Of a stretch of DNA of 46,778 nt, positions 13,967 through 22,782 are shown one piece after another. The notes below the pieces were generated by a model. It saw only the letters and a program-made list of their open reading frames with translations. It searched no databases and was not told the DNA's origin. The translations under genes and the position numbers were made by a program. This DNA comes from Vulcanimicrobiota bacterium (lineage in GTDB: Bacteria > Vulcanimicrobiota > Vulcanimicrobiia > Vulcanimicrobiales > Vulcanimicrobiaceae). The stretch spans positions 100,605 through 147,382 of the forward strand of contig PMOS01000038.1 in the NCBI GenBank assembly GCA_003161435.1, written 5' to 3'. Each line of letters starts with the position of its first letter. The first letter of the stretch is position 1.

Positions 13967-15010
13967 ATGAGCGGCATGGACTCACTCGAATCGACCCTCG
14001 CGGCGCTGGCGGCGCGTTTCGACGACGCGCTCGCCGGGGCAGCCAACGCGCACGCGCTCGACGAGGTGCGCGTCGCCTTCCTGGGCCGCAGCGGCGAGGT
14101 GACGGCCGTGCGTCGCGGAATCGGAACGCTGCCGCCTGCCGAACGTCCGACCGCCGGCAAGGTGATCAACGCCGCGGTCGAGGCGATGGAAGCCAAGCTC
14201 GCCGCAGCGCGGACGCGGCTCGAGAGCGCGGCGCTCGAACGGTCGCTCGAGGACTCGATCGACGTCAGCTTCCCCGGGCCGGCCGCGAACATCGGCGCGA
14301 TCCATCCGGTTCGCCGAACCGCCATCGACGTCGCGCGCTACTTCACCCGGCACGGCTTCGCGGTCGTGCTCGGTCCCGAGATCGAAACCGACGCGAACAA
14401 CTTCGACGCGCTCAACATCCCACCCGACCACCCCGCGCGCGAAGGCCTGGACTCGTTCTACCTGCGGCCGGATCTCGTGCTGCGCACGCACACCTCGCCG
14501 ATGCAGGTGCGCTCGATGCGCAAGCACGGGCCGCCGATCGCGATCATCGTCCCCGGCAAGGCGTACCGCCGCGATGCGATCGACGCGCGCCATCTCTACA
14601 TGTTCCATCAAGTCGAAGGGTTGATGGTCGGGCGCGGCATCCACTTCGGCCACCTCAAAGGGATGCTGCTCGGGTTGTTCCGCGAGCTGTTCGGCCCGTG
14701 GGCCGACGTCCGTTTCCGGCCGTCGTTCTTCCCGTTCACCGAACCGTCGGCCGAATTCGACGTCAAGTGTCCGGCCTGCGACGGCCAGGGAGGCACGTGC
14801 CGTACTTGCGGGGGCAGCGGCTGGATCGAGCTCGGCGGCAGCGGGATGGTGCATCCGAACGTTCTGCGCGCGGTCGGCTACGATCCCGACGAGGTAACCG
14901 GCTGGGCGTTCGGCTGCGGTCTCGAACGCATCGCGATGAAGCGCCACGATATGAACGACATCCGCGCGTTCGTCGAGAACGCGCCGGGCTTCGCGGCAGG
15001 GCTCGCGTAG
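13967..15010 (+). CDS. pheS: Phenylalanine--tRNA ligase, alpha subunit
   Basis: This is the catalytic subunit of the heterotetrameric class II synthetase that charges tRNA-Phe (347 aa). The N-terminal helical arm (about residues 1-85) precedes the catalytic core. Motif 2 is seen around VLRTHTSPMQVRSM and RRDAIDARHLYMFHQVEGL. FRPSFFPFTEPSAEFDV, a four-Cys segment (CPACDGQGGTCRTCGGSGW) and GMVHPNVL follow. Motif 3 is FGCGLERIAMKRH. The Cys-rich insert occurs in other bacterial PheS. The ATG at 13967 has AGGGCAGG upstream; an in-frame ATG at 13976 is the alternative. The stop overlaps the pheT GTG by one base. Expression is probably controlled by the leader and terminator upstream. Confidence 0.97.
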   Translation: MSGMDSLESTLAALAARFDDALAGAANAHALDEVRVAFLGRSGEVTAVRRGIGTLPPAERPTAGKVINAAVEAMEAKLAAARTRLESAALERSLEDSIDVSFPGPAANIGAIHPVRRTAIDVARYFTRHGFAVVLGPEIETDANNFDALNIPPDHPAREGLDSFYLRPDLVLRTHTSPMQVRSMRKHGPPIAIIVPGKAYRRDAIDARHLYMFHQVEGLMVGRGIHFGHLKGMLLGLFRELFGPWADVRFRPSFFPFTEPSAEFDVKCPACDGQGGTCRTCGGSGWIELGGSGMVHPNVLRAVGYDPDEVTGWAFGCGLERIAMKRHDMNDIRAFVENAPGFAAGLA

Positions 15011-17337
15011 TGAAAGTTCCGGTCGCCTGGCTGCGCGATTACGTCGACTTGCCCGCGAACGCCGACGAGATCGTCGCGCGGCTGGCCGCGCTCGGCTTTC
15101 CGGTCGACGAGGTCGAGACGCGCCCGCAGCTGACCAACGTCGTGGTGGGACGGATCGCGAAGCTCGAGCGGCATCCCAACGCCGACCGGCTGCAATTGTG
15201 CACGATCGATATCGGCCGCGACGAGACGCTGCTGATCGCGACCGCGGCGACCAACGTCGCGCAAGGCCAAACGGTGCCGGTCGCGTTGATCGGTGCGGAG
15301 CTCGCCGGTGGGCTGAAGATCGCGCCGCGCAAGATGCGCGGTATCGACTCCCAGGGGATGCTGATCTCGGCCGAAGAGATCGGGCTGCCGGGCGAGTGGT
15401 TCGAGGACGGGATCATGCAGCTCGAGGCCACGATGCCGCTCGGCACCGATGTGGTCGCCCACTTCGGCCTCACCGATCCGGTGCTCGACGTCGACGTCAC
15501 GCCCAACCGGCCTGACGCGCTGTCGATCGTCGGGTTGGCACGCGAGCTTGCGGCGTCGTTCGGCGTCGCGCTCCGCGTGCCGGATTCCGAGGTCGAGTAC
15601 GAAGGCGACAGCGACGACGCTCGGGTGACGATCGAAACGGTCGACTGCAAGCGTTTCGTGTACCAACGCGTCGAGGGCATCGACGTGCGCCCGGCGCAGG
15701 CGGGGATGCGCATTCGCCTCGCGCTGGCGGGGCAGCGTCCGATCAACAACGTCGTCGACATCTCGAATTTCGTCATGCTCGAGGCCGGCCAGCCGTTGCA
15801 CTTCTTCGATTGGGATCGCGTCGGCGGCAAGCATCTGATCGTCCGCGACGCGCACGACCGCGAACGGTTCACGACGCTCGACGGTCAGGAGCGCACGCTC
15901 GACGTGTGCGCGATCGTGATCGCCGACGAAGAGGGCCCGACCTCGCTGGCGGGGATCATGGGCGGACAGCGCAGTGAGGTCGAGCCGTCGACGACGCAGC
16001 TGCTCGTCGAAGCGGCGAGCTGGACGGGTCCGCGCATTCGGCGCGTGTCGGGTGCGCTCAAGCTGCGCACCGAAGCCTCGACCCGGTTCGAGAAGTCGCT
16101 CTCTCCGGCGCTCGCCGACGTAGGGGCGGCACGCGCCGCGTACCTGCTCGCTCGCGAAGGCGGTCGCGTTAGGCGGCCGCGCGCCGCCGGCCAGCCGGTC
16201 CCCGATCCCGCGCCGATCGGATTGCTCGCCGGCGAGGTTCAGCGACTGCTGGGGTTCGAGCTCACGACCGAGGAGATCGAAAGGGCGCTCGCCGCGCTTG
16301 GATTCGTGACCCAACGCGAGCCGGATCGCCTCATCGTGCGCGCGCCGTATTGGCGCGGCGACATTGCGATCGCCGCGGATCTGATCGAGGAAGTCGCGCG
16401 CATGGTCGGTTACGACCACGTGCGTGCTGAGGTCCCGGGGACCGCGTCGCAGGATATCGACAGTGCCGAGTTCGACCGCGAGACCGAGCTCGCGACGACC
16501 CTCGCCGGCCTGGGCTACACGGAGGTCGTCTCGCTCTCGCTCCAGCCCGGCAACGTCGCGGAGCGTTGGCGCGCAAACGGGATCGCGATCGACGAACCGG
16601 TCGAGATCACCAACCCGCTCAGCGACGACCAGCGCTGGATGCGTTTCTCGATCGCACCTGCGCTGCTGGAGTTCGCCGCGCGCGATCGTGCCGTCCGACC
16701 GTACCGGGTGTTCGAGCTCGGCCACGTCTTCGCCCAGGGAGAGCCGCCGCAGGAGACGGTGCAGCTCACCGCCCTGCACGCCGGTGGCCCGAGCGCGTTC
16801 GGCCGGCTGAAATCCGACGTGCTGGCGCTGCTGCGCCGCGCGACCGGCGTCGAGGCGCGCGTCGAGCGAGGAGTGTTTCCATCGCTGCACCCGGGAAAGA
16901 CCGCGGCGCTGCGGATCGGCGATCGCGTCGTCGGTTACGCCGGCGTGCTGGACCCGCGGCTCGCGCACGCCTACGACGTCGCCGACACGACCGCTCTCGC
17001 GACGATCCTGGTCGAGGCGCTGCCGCCCTACGTCACGCCGCGCTATGTCGCGCCGTCGAAGTTCCCACCCGTCGAGCGGGACCTGGCCGTTGTCGTACCG
17101 TTGGACGTCCTCGCCGGCGACCTCAGCGACGCGGTCCGCGAAGAGCCCTTGGTCCGCAGCGCGACGGTTTTCGACGAGTACCGCGGCCCGCAGGTCGGCG
17201 ACGGCAAGAAGTCGCTGGCGGTGCGCATCATCCTTCAAAGCGCCCAGGCGACCCTGACCGACCAGGAGGCGGATGCGGCGCTGGCGCGTATCGTGGCAGC
17301 ATTGCGTAAGCGTTTCGGAGCCGAACCCCGGGCGTGA
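15010..17337 (+). CDS. pheT: Phenylalanine--tRNA ligase, beta subunit
   Basis: At 775 aa this is a typical bacterial PheT. The protein binds tRNA and edits mischarged Tyr-tRNA-Phe. Domains in order are an N-terminal segment (VPVAWLRDYVDL), an OB-fold tRNA-binding domain (about 40-150, VVVGRIAKLERHPNADRLQ), the B3/B4 editing region (about 210-380, with DVTPNRPDALSI just before it and INNVVDISNFVMLE), B5 (about 400-470), a catalytic-like core, and the C-terminal FDX-ACB anticodon-binding domain (about 680-775, KFPPVERDLAVVV). The GTG at 15010 overlaps the pheS TAG stop, and the 3' end overlaps cvpA by four bases. One operon with pheS and cvpA is therefore likely. Confidence 0.97.
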   Translation: MKVPVAWLRDYVDLPANADEIVARLAALGFPVDEVETRPQLTNVVVGRIAKLERHPNADRLQLCTIDIGRDETLLIATAATNVAQGQTVPVALIGAELAGGLKIAPRKMRGIDSQGMLISAEEIGLPGEWFEDGIMQLEATMPLGTDVVAHFGLTDPVLDVDVTPNRPDALSIVGLARELAASFGVALRVPDSEVEYEGDSDDARVTIETVDCKRFVYQRVEGIDVRPAQAGMRIRLALAGQRPINNVVDISNFVMLEAGQPLHFFDWDRVGGKHLIVRDAHDRERFTTLDGQERTLDVCAIVIADEEGPTSLAGIMGGQRSEVEPSTTQLLVEAASWTGPRIRRVSGALKLRTEASTRFEKSLSPALADVGAARAAYLLAREGGRVRRPRAAGQPVPDPAPIGLLAGEVQRLLGFELTTEEIERALAALGFVTQREPDRLIVRAPYWRGDIAIAADLIEEVARMVGYDHVRAEVPGTASQDIDSAEFDRETELATTLAGLGYTEVVSLSLQPGNVAERWRANGIAIDEPVEITNPLSDDQRWMRFSIAPALLEFAARDRAVRPYRVFELGHVFAQGEPPQETVQLTALHAGGPSAFGRLKSDVLALLRRATGVEARVERGVFPSLHPGKTAALRIGDRVVGYAGVLDPRLAHAYDVADTTALATILVEALPPYVTPRYVAPSKFPPVERDLAVVVPLDVLAGDLSDAVREEPLVRSATVFDEYRGPQVGDGKKSLAVRIILQSAQATLTDQEADAALARIVAALRKRFGAEPRA

Positions 17338-17864
17338 CCTGGCCCGACCTGGTCATTGCGGTGATCGCGTTGCTCTTCGCCCTCAAGGGCTGGAAGCGCG
17401 GGTTCGTCGCGGAGATCGGCGGGTTCATCGCACTGGCCGCCGCGATCTGGGCGGCGATCAGCTATCCCGGTACCTTCGACAGCACCGTGCAGCAGGTCAC
17501 GCACCTGGGTGAGGGCTCGGCCCACGTGATCGGGATGGTCGCGTTCGCGCTGATCGTCTACGTCGCGCTGATGGTGATCTCGTCGGTTCTCTCGCGCATC
17601 GCGCGCCTGCCGGTGATCGGCCTGGGCAACGGCATCGGCGGCGCGCTGGTCGGCATCGTCAAGGCGCTCATCGGAACGTGGGCTGTCGTCTACGTCGCGC
17701 TCTTCTTCCCGCTCACGCGCGACCTGCGCACCGACCTGCACAACTCGCAGGGCGTGGCATTCGTGAGCCAAGACAACGGCCAGATCGACGCCTACATGCG
17801 CAACTCGATGCCCTGGTGGGTCCGTCCCCTCGTGTCTCCCCTATTCACCCGCCACCGAATGTAA
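17334..17864 (+). CDS. CvpA-family membrane protein
   Basis: This 176-aa inner-membrane protein of the CvpA family has four hydrophobic segments. The hallmark KGWKRGFVAEIGGFIALAAA is near residues 18-37, and GLGNGIGGALVGIVKA precedes the last pair of segments. Family members are linked to colicin V production in E. coli and to envelope homeostasis elsewhere; the molecular role is not settled. The GTG overlaps the pheT stop (GTGA), so it is co-transcribed with pheST. The same gene order (pheT, small genes, cvpA) occurs in other bacteria, where mutS2 often follows, but no mutS2 is present here. Confidence 0.9.
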   Translation: MTWPDLVIAVIALLFALKGWKRGFVAEIGGFIALAAAIWAAISYPGTFDSTVQQVTHLGEGSAHVIGMVAFALIVYVALMVISSVLSRIARLPVIGLGNGIGGALVGIVKALIGTWAVVYVALFFPLTRDLRTDLHNSQGVAFVSQDNGQIDAYMRNSMPWWVRPLVSPLFTRHRM

Positions 17865-18027
17865 CTGCCTGAGGCCCCAAACGGGGTACCTACGGCCGCG
17901 AAATGTTTCAGCCGCGGATTTTCTCGTCGTGGCTGCCCAGCGGCTGCCATTCCTGTTCATCGATAAGAGGATATGGTCGGTACCCTTGAGAATCGGGGTG
18001 ACCTTACGTTGGCGCGGGGGTGCCGGG

Positions 18028-19503
18028 ATGCGTACCTTTAGACATGACGCTGTCCTTATTGTATTTGCGATTATCGCGCTCATCGGCGCCTTCGTTGCTA
18101 CGTCTCCTGTCGCGCTCTCGGCGACGCCCGCGCCAGCGCTGACTCCAACGCCGGCCGTTCCAGGGGCGACACCAACGCCGGCCCGTCCACCGCCGACGCC
18201 AACACCGATACCAACGCCCTCGCCGACGCCGACGCCCAGCCCGAGTCCTACTCCACCGCCGCTATACATCGTAACGCCCGACTTAGGCAACAACACGTCG
18301 TTTACGGAGCCGCAGTTAGCCGACGCGCTAAACTCGCTCGTTGCCGCTGCGGGTGCGAGTCCAGAACCAACATCTGCGGCGGCCGTCATCGCAAGTCGTC
18401 TCGCGCCAACCCTCATTACCACGATCACCACGATCGACTCAAAGGCGTCTCTGCACTTTACGCTGGTTCCCTTCGACTCCGCCGCGAAACCGGTAGCGAC
18501 GAGCATTCCGTTGCCGAGAACATTGACGGATGTCACGCTGGCAACCACAGTCAGAAGCCTCACGCTTCAGGCTATCAATGGAATTCCCGCACCGCCTTCG
18601 CCCCTACTGCCGAACAGGCGATACGATCTCGTCATCCTTCCCGATACCGATCTAAATGATCAGTCAGGGCAGCAAACGGGAACAACAGCCTTTAGCGGGT
18701 CCTCCTATCTTGAATCACGGCTTCGCATCGATTTCTTACGTTGGAGAATCAACGCGACGACAGTCTCGAACTACTTCAGCGACCTCAGCGGCAGCTCCAG
18801 CGTTGAAATGCCGACGAATTTTGTCAATCAAGTAAAGAGGCTATGCAGCATTCAGCCCGGCCTGTACTTGCTCAGGTATAGCATCGCATACAGTGAGACG
18901 CAGCAAGCCTTTTTCGGAACGCAGCAAGGTTACGCAACCATCGATGCGGTCCTCTATCACTGTCCGGGGGGCATCTGGAACCCGTTTGACTTTCCCAATC
19001 CGCCCATCGTAAACATTGACCCGCGACACTACGTCGCTCATTACACGTTCACGATTCATCGTCGGAATATGACAACAAATGGACAGATATTTACGGCTGT
19101 CATGATCGCGCTCAACGCTGGGCTCACTGGAGCACGAAATCAATTCAAGTATCTTTATTTTCTCGGAAGAGGGCCTGTCGTCGCAGGCAGCTTCTTGCAA
19201 AACCCTGGACCAAACGCTGCAGTCACGGAAGCCGTCGGCGAATCATCTAGGTACATGACGTGCGCGGCGTTTATTGAGATCGTATCGCCGTTGCTCGATC
19301 CGGACCACAAGAGACCTGTTTTCACGGGAGATAACCGAGACCAACAGCCCTGCCCGACGGCTAAGGCCCTGTTTGACGCATACTCAGTCGAGACGCCTAA
19401 CGAACAGTACGGTGATTCTAACCCAGCCGGTCTGCCGCTAATCAGCCGCCCGCAACCTTCACCCCGTCCTAGTCCGCTGAGCGCTCTACGCATTCCGCCG
19501 TAG
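18028..19503 (+). CDS. Secreted protein of unknown function with Thr/Pro-rich linker
   Basis: I do not recognise this family. The 491-aa product begins with a signal peptide (about residues 1-32, hydrophobic core VLIVFAIIALIGAFVA). A Thr/Pro/Ser-rich linker (about 33-78, repeated TPTP and SPTP units) precedes a roughly 390-residue domain without a known motif, and the C-terminal end is again Pro-rich (RPQPSPRPSP). Four or five Cys residues in the domain could form disulfides. The gene is visibly AT-richer than the rest of the window (28 of 60 G+C in 19021-19080, against 41 of 60 in 15481-15540) and uses codons such as TTA and ATA that are rare nearby. This suggests recent acquisition. The ATG at 18028 was chosen because it starts the signal peptide; the frame is open about 100 bases further upstream. 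Confidence 0.75.
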   Translation: MRTFRHDAVLIVFAIIALIGAFVATSPVALSATPAPALTPTPAVPGATPTPARPPPTPTPIPTPSPTPTPSPSPTPPPLYIVTPDLGNNTSFTEPQLADALNSLVAAAGASPEPTSAAAVIASRLAPTLITTITTIDSKASLHFTLVPFDSAAKPVATSIPLPRTLTDVTLATTVRSLTLQAINGIPAPPSPLLPNRRYDLVILPDTDLNDQSGQQTGTTAFSGSSYLESRLRIDFLRWRINATTVSNYFSDLSGSSSVEMPTNFVNQVKRLCSIQPGLYLLRYSIAYSETQQAFFGTQQGYATIDAVLYHCPGGIWNPFDFPNPPIVNIDPRHYVAHYTFTIHRRNMTTNGQIFTAVMIALNAGLTGARNQFKYLYFLGRGPVVAGSFLQNPGPNAAVTEAVGESSRYMTCAAFIEIVSPLLDPDHKRPVFTGDNRDQQPCPTAKALFDAYSVETPNEQYGDSNPAGLPLISRPQPSPRPSPLSALRIPP

Positions 19504-19564
19504 CACGTCACGGTTGAGATGTTATGAGCGTACCGAATGCTGGCCGGCGCTAGTGGAGGATGAC

Positions 19565-19774
19565 ATGGGGAAGCAAAACGTGGCCGGACGGGCACAGGAC
19601 CAGAACGGGCAGATCCGGCAGAAGCGAAGCGACACGCTGGTGCGGACGCTGAGGAAGGCCTACGGCCCTGACTTTCTCACTGATTACCGAAGTGACGCTA
19701 CTTTGCGTACCGTCCTCAAGCGGACCGGAGCGGATTCATTGTCACAGCTCCTCAAGAGAAAAGGCCGGAAGTAG
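19565..19774 (+). CDS. Small basic protein (69 aa), unknown function
   Basis: This short ORF has a strong Shine-Dalgarno (GGAGG at 19555-19559, five bases from the ATG). The product is rich in Lys/Arg, with a Gln-rich polar N-terminus and a helical C-terminal half (TLVRTLRKAYGPDFL and TLRTVLKRTGADSLSQLLKR). I cannot name a family. The basic character and size would fit a nucleic-acid-associated or regulatory protein, but that is inference only. It shares the AT-richer composition of the secreted protein upstream, 61 bases away, and ends directly against the stop of the convergent S9 peptidase gene. It may belong to the same transferred segment. Confidence 0.6.
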   Translation: MGKQNVAGRAQDQNGQIRQKRSDTLVRTLRKAYGPDFLTDYRSDATLRTVLKRTGADSLSQLLKRKGRK

Positions 19775-21919
19775 TTAGCGCAATGTGCGTTCCCACCAGT
19801 CGAGCATTTTGGCGTCGAGGTAGCGGCGGGCGGGGATACCGGTCGGGCCGTGTCGCGCGTCGGGGAATAGGAAATAGTCGACCTGCTTGCCGCGGCGGAT
19901 GAACGCCTGCAGGAGCGCGATCGAGTTCATGACGTGGACGTTGTCGTCGGCGCTGCCTTGCATGATGAGCAGCCGCGATCGCAGACGCGACGCTGCGGGA
20001 ATGACGGACGCGCGCGCGTAGGCGGCCGCGTCGTGTTGCGGTGTTCCCATGTATCGCTCGGTATACGCGCTGTCGTAGTAGCGCCAATCGGCGGGCGGTG
20101 CGCCGGCGATGCCGGAGAGAAAGACGCTCGGCGCATGGGTGAGCGTGTACGCCGTCAGGTATCCGCCGTAGCTCCAGCCGAACAATCCCAACCGGTCGCC
20201 GTCGACGTACGGTTGTTGCTTCAGCCACGCGGCCGCCGCGAGCGGACCGTCGATCGCGAGCGCGCCCATCCGGCGCGAAAAGAGCCGCGCGTACGACGCG
20301 CGGTCGTCGCGCTCGCCCGGACCGCCGACGTCGAGCACGAGGAATCCGCGCTGCGCAAGCAGGTAGGTGAACAAGCCCGGGTAGCGCCGGCCGATATGGT
20401 CGCCGACGCCCAGCGGGCCACCATACGTCGTGACGATCACCGGGTAGCGCTTCGCAGGATCGAAATCCGCCGGTATGGTCAGCGCTGCGTCGAGATCGCC
20501 CCAGCGTGAGGGGATCGTCACCTCGCGCGTCCTGCCGAGCCCGAAACGCTCGAGCGACGGCGTGTGAAAGAGCGCTACGCTCGCACCGCCGCGCAGGGAA
20601 CGGCGCGCGACCGACGGCGGCTGCACGTACGACGAGAACGCGTCGATGAATGCCGTCCCACCGCGCTCCGCCAGCGCGACGCGGTGGGCGCCAGGCTCCG
20701 GGGTGAGGTTCGTCATTCCGCCGCCGTCGAGCGGGATCCGCAACAGCGAACGATCGCGGCGCGTCGGGTAGAGCGCCGTGACGTACGCGACCCCGGCGCG
20801 GTCGTCCACAGCGTCGAGCGACGCGACCGCGTACGTGGCGGTGAGGCGCCGTGCGGCGCCGGTCCGCGCATCGACGCGGTAGAGCGCGCGCACGCCGGCG
20901 CGGTCGGAGAGCCACAAGAACGTGCGGCCGTCGCCAACGAAACGCGGAGCCGGCGCGACCTCGACGAACTGCGGATCGGACTCGTGGACGATGGTCACCG
21001 GCGCACCGCCGTCGCGCGCCAGTCGCACGACGCGTAGCGTGCGCTGCGCGCGGTCGACGATCTCATCGAACACGGCGCGGCCACTCGGGTCCCAGGCGAA
21101 TCCGACGAGGTACTCGTCGCGCAGCCCGCCGTCGTACAACGTGCTCATCTCACCCGAACGGACGTCGACGACGCGCAGCGCGACGCGCGGGTTCTTCTGC
21201 CCGGCAAGCGGGTACCGCTGTTGTTCCACCGTGTTGACGAGCGGGAGATAATCCTGGATCGGGAACGCCGTCACCGGCGACTCGTCGAACGACAAGAACG
21301 CGATGGCATCGCCGCCGGGCGCCCAGCGGTACGCGTGCGCCACGCCCATCTCTTCGCTGTAGAGCCAGTCCGGATCACCGTTGAGCCGCGTCGCCGAGCC
21401 GCCTACAGTGAGCCTGCGTGCGCGTTCGGTCGCGACCGCGATCGCGAACAGGTCGTGGTCGCGCACGAACGCGATCTGCTTTCCGTCCGGCGACCACTGC
21501 GGATCGTCGGCATTCGCGGCGACGGCTCGCCCGTGCGTCCCGTCGGCGGCGGCGACGTGCAGCGAGCCTCCGTCGACGTACGCGATCTTCGAGCCGTCCG
21601 GCGACCAGACGATCTGATCGATGGCGCGCGAACGCGAACCGCGCGCCGACGCGCGGGCCGCGAACAGCACCCGGTCGCGGCCGGTTCGCACGTCGAAGAC
21701 GCGCACCACCGGACGGGCCCTCTCACTCGCACCCGGCAGCGTGTAGAGGTAACGCGAACCGTCCGGCGCCCAGTTGAACCCCGACGGAGGCGCTCCCGAC
21801 ACCGGTACGTGCGCGACGATGTCGTCGACGGTGAGCTGCTCGGCGGCCTGGACCGGGAGCGCCGTCGCTGCTGCCGCGGCCAGAGCGGGGAGCGCAAGGC
21901 GGACCGATCGATCGAGCAC
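19775..21919 (-). CDS. S9 family peptidase, dipeptidyl-peptidase IV type
   Basis: This secreted serine peptidase (714 aa) resembles DPP-IV and should release N-terminal dipeptides, often Xaa-Pro, from peptides. A signal peptide covers about residues 1-25. The N-terminal beta-propeller (about 40-470) includes YSEEMGVAHAYRW, where the double Glu of true DPP-IV enzymes binds the free N-terminus. The catalytic domain has GWSYGG with the nucleophile at about Ser583, the Asp in GSADDNVH at about 658, and the His in DARHG at about 690. The GTG at 21919 has GGAG eight bases upstream. It is divergent from the TetR gene, which could control it, although no clear operator was found. It is convergent with the small gene at 19565. 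Confidence 0.93.
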   Translation of the reverse strand: MLDRSVRLALPALAAAAATALPVQAAEQLTVDDIVAHVPVSGAPPSGFNWAPDGSRYLYTLPGASERARPVVRVFDVRTGRDRVLFAARASARGSRSRAIDQIVWSPDGSKIAYVDGGSLHVAAADGTHGRAVAANADDPQWSPDGKQIAFVRDHDLFAIAVATERARRLTVGGSATRLNGDPDWLYSEEMGVAHAYRWAPGGDAIAFLSFDESPVTAFPIQDYLPLVNTVEQQRYPLAGQKNPRVALRVVDVRSGEMSTLYDGGLRDEYLVGFAWDPSGRAVFDEIVDRAQRTLRVVRLARDGGAPVTIVHESDPQFVEVAPAPRFVGDGRTFLWLSDRAGVRALYRVDARTGAARRLTATYAVASLDAVDDRAGVAYVTALYPTRRDRSLLRIPLDGGGMTNLTPEPGAHRVALAERGGTAFIDAFSSYVQPPSVARRSLRGGASVALFHTPSLERFGLGRTREVTIPSRWGDLDAALTIPADFDPAKRYPVIVTTYGGPLGVGDHIGRRYPGLFTYLLAQRGFLVLDVGGPGERDDRASYARLFSRRMGALAIDGPLAAAAWLKQQPYVDGDRLGLFGWSYGGYLTAYTLTHAPSVFLSGIAGAPPADWRYYDSAYTERYMGTPQHDAAAYARASVIPAASRLRSRLLIMQGSADDNVHVMNSIALLQAFIRRGKQVDYFLFPDARHGPTGIPARRYLDAKMLDWWERTLR

Positions 21920-22053
21920 GCAAATCTCCAGGGAGTGCAGGACGCTCCGAGGTTTCCCTCGGCGCGATCAGAGTCCGCCCGTCCGACACTCCGATGCGCG
22001 CGGCGGGCTGAGCCCGGGACGTCGTCCGGAGAGCGCCGAACCACGTTGCTACG

Positions 22054-22701
22054 ATGGCGATCAAGACCCCGCTGCCGCAAGGACGCACCTACGCCGGACT
22101 CTCGGCGCCCGAGCGGCGGGCGGAACGTCGCGAGCGCCTGCTCGACGCGGCGCTCGAGCTGTTCGGGACGGTCGGTTTCGCCAAGACGACGATCCCGATG
22201 CTCTGCAGCGCCGCCGGCGTGACGGCGCGCCACTTCTACGACGACTTCGACTCGCGCGAAGCGCTGCTGCGCACCCTCTACGACGGCATCGCCGAGGCCG
22301 TCTTCGAGCGCTCGATGGGCGCGTTGCGGCTGGGTGAAGAGAATGACCCGCGCGAGCGGATCCGCAAGAGCAGCGCCGCCTATTTCCGCTACCTCACCAG
22401 CGATCCGCGCATCGCGCGCATCTACGCCATCGAAGCCGTCGGAATGCACCACGAGCTCGAGCAGCACCGCCGCGCGAAGCGCGAAGCGTTCGTGCGCAAG
22501 ATGACCAAGGCGTCGCAGGGTTTCGAAGACCGCGGCATCGACAGCAGGTTGCTCAGCGCGGCCATCGCCGGCGCGTCGCACGACCTTCTGCTCGAGTGGG
22601 TGCTCGCGCCGCGCCGGCCATCGGTCGAAAAGATGATCGAGACGATCACGACGCTGTGGATCCGCACGCTCCAGCTCGATCTCGATCCGGCCGCGCGTTA
22701 G
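22054..22701 (+). CDS. TetR-family transcriptional regulator
   Basis: This is a 215-aa one-component repressor or activator. The N-terminal DNA-binding domain covers about residues 20-70: RERLLDAALELFGTVGFAKTTIPMLCSAAGVTARHFYDDFDSREALL seen as its parts, with the recognition helix in GVTARHFYDDF. The C-terminal ligand-binding half (about 75-210) is all-helical and unremarkable. The ligand is unknown. It is divergent from the S9 peptidase, with 134 bases between the starts. The region holds only a short GGACG-T-CGTCC palindrome (22017-22027), too weak to call an operator. The fatty-acid degradation genes beginning at 24446 are another possible target. Confidence 0.9.
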   Translation: MAIKTPLPQGRTYAGLSAPERRAERRERLLDAALELFGTVGFAKTTIPMLCSAAGVTARHFYDDFDSREALLRTLYDGIAEAVFERSMGALRLGEENDPRERIRKSSAAYFRYLTSDPRIARIYAIEAVGMHHELEQHRRAKREAFVRKMTKASQGFEDRGIDSRLLSAAIAGASHDLLLEWVLAPRRPSVEKMIETITTLWIRTLQLDLDPAAR

Positions 22702-22720
22702 GCCTCCTCACGTACGGCGG

Positions 22721-22747
22721 GTTTCAAAGGCATTTCACCGCGGGTAT
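22721..22747 (+). promoter_or_regulatory. Sigma-B-like promoter of the hemerythrin gene
   Basis: GTTTCA at 22721-22726, a 15-base spacer and GGGTAT at 22742-22747 match the general-stress sigma-B/sigma-F consensus (GTTTAA, 12-15 bases, GGGTAT). The ATG of the hemerythrin gene follows 35 bases later, with GAGGGA as ribosome binding site. No sigma factor gene is in the window to support it. Confidence 0.5.
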
Positions 22748-22782
22748 CCCCTGTCTCGACAACGCGCCGAGCGAGGGAATCG

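Noticed and set aside
17895..17930. Rho-independent terminator after cvpA (GGCCGCG / GCCGCGG followed by ATTTT)
   Set aside because: Only a weak, interrupted stem can be drawn. The T-run is suggestive, but the structure is not convincing.
22017..22027. GGACG-T-CGTCC palindrome between the S9 peptidase and TetR genes
   Set aside because: Five-base arms of G/C/A/T in a high-GC region are expected by chance, and the sequence does not repeat. It is not enough to call an operator.
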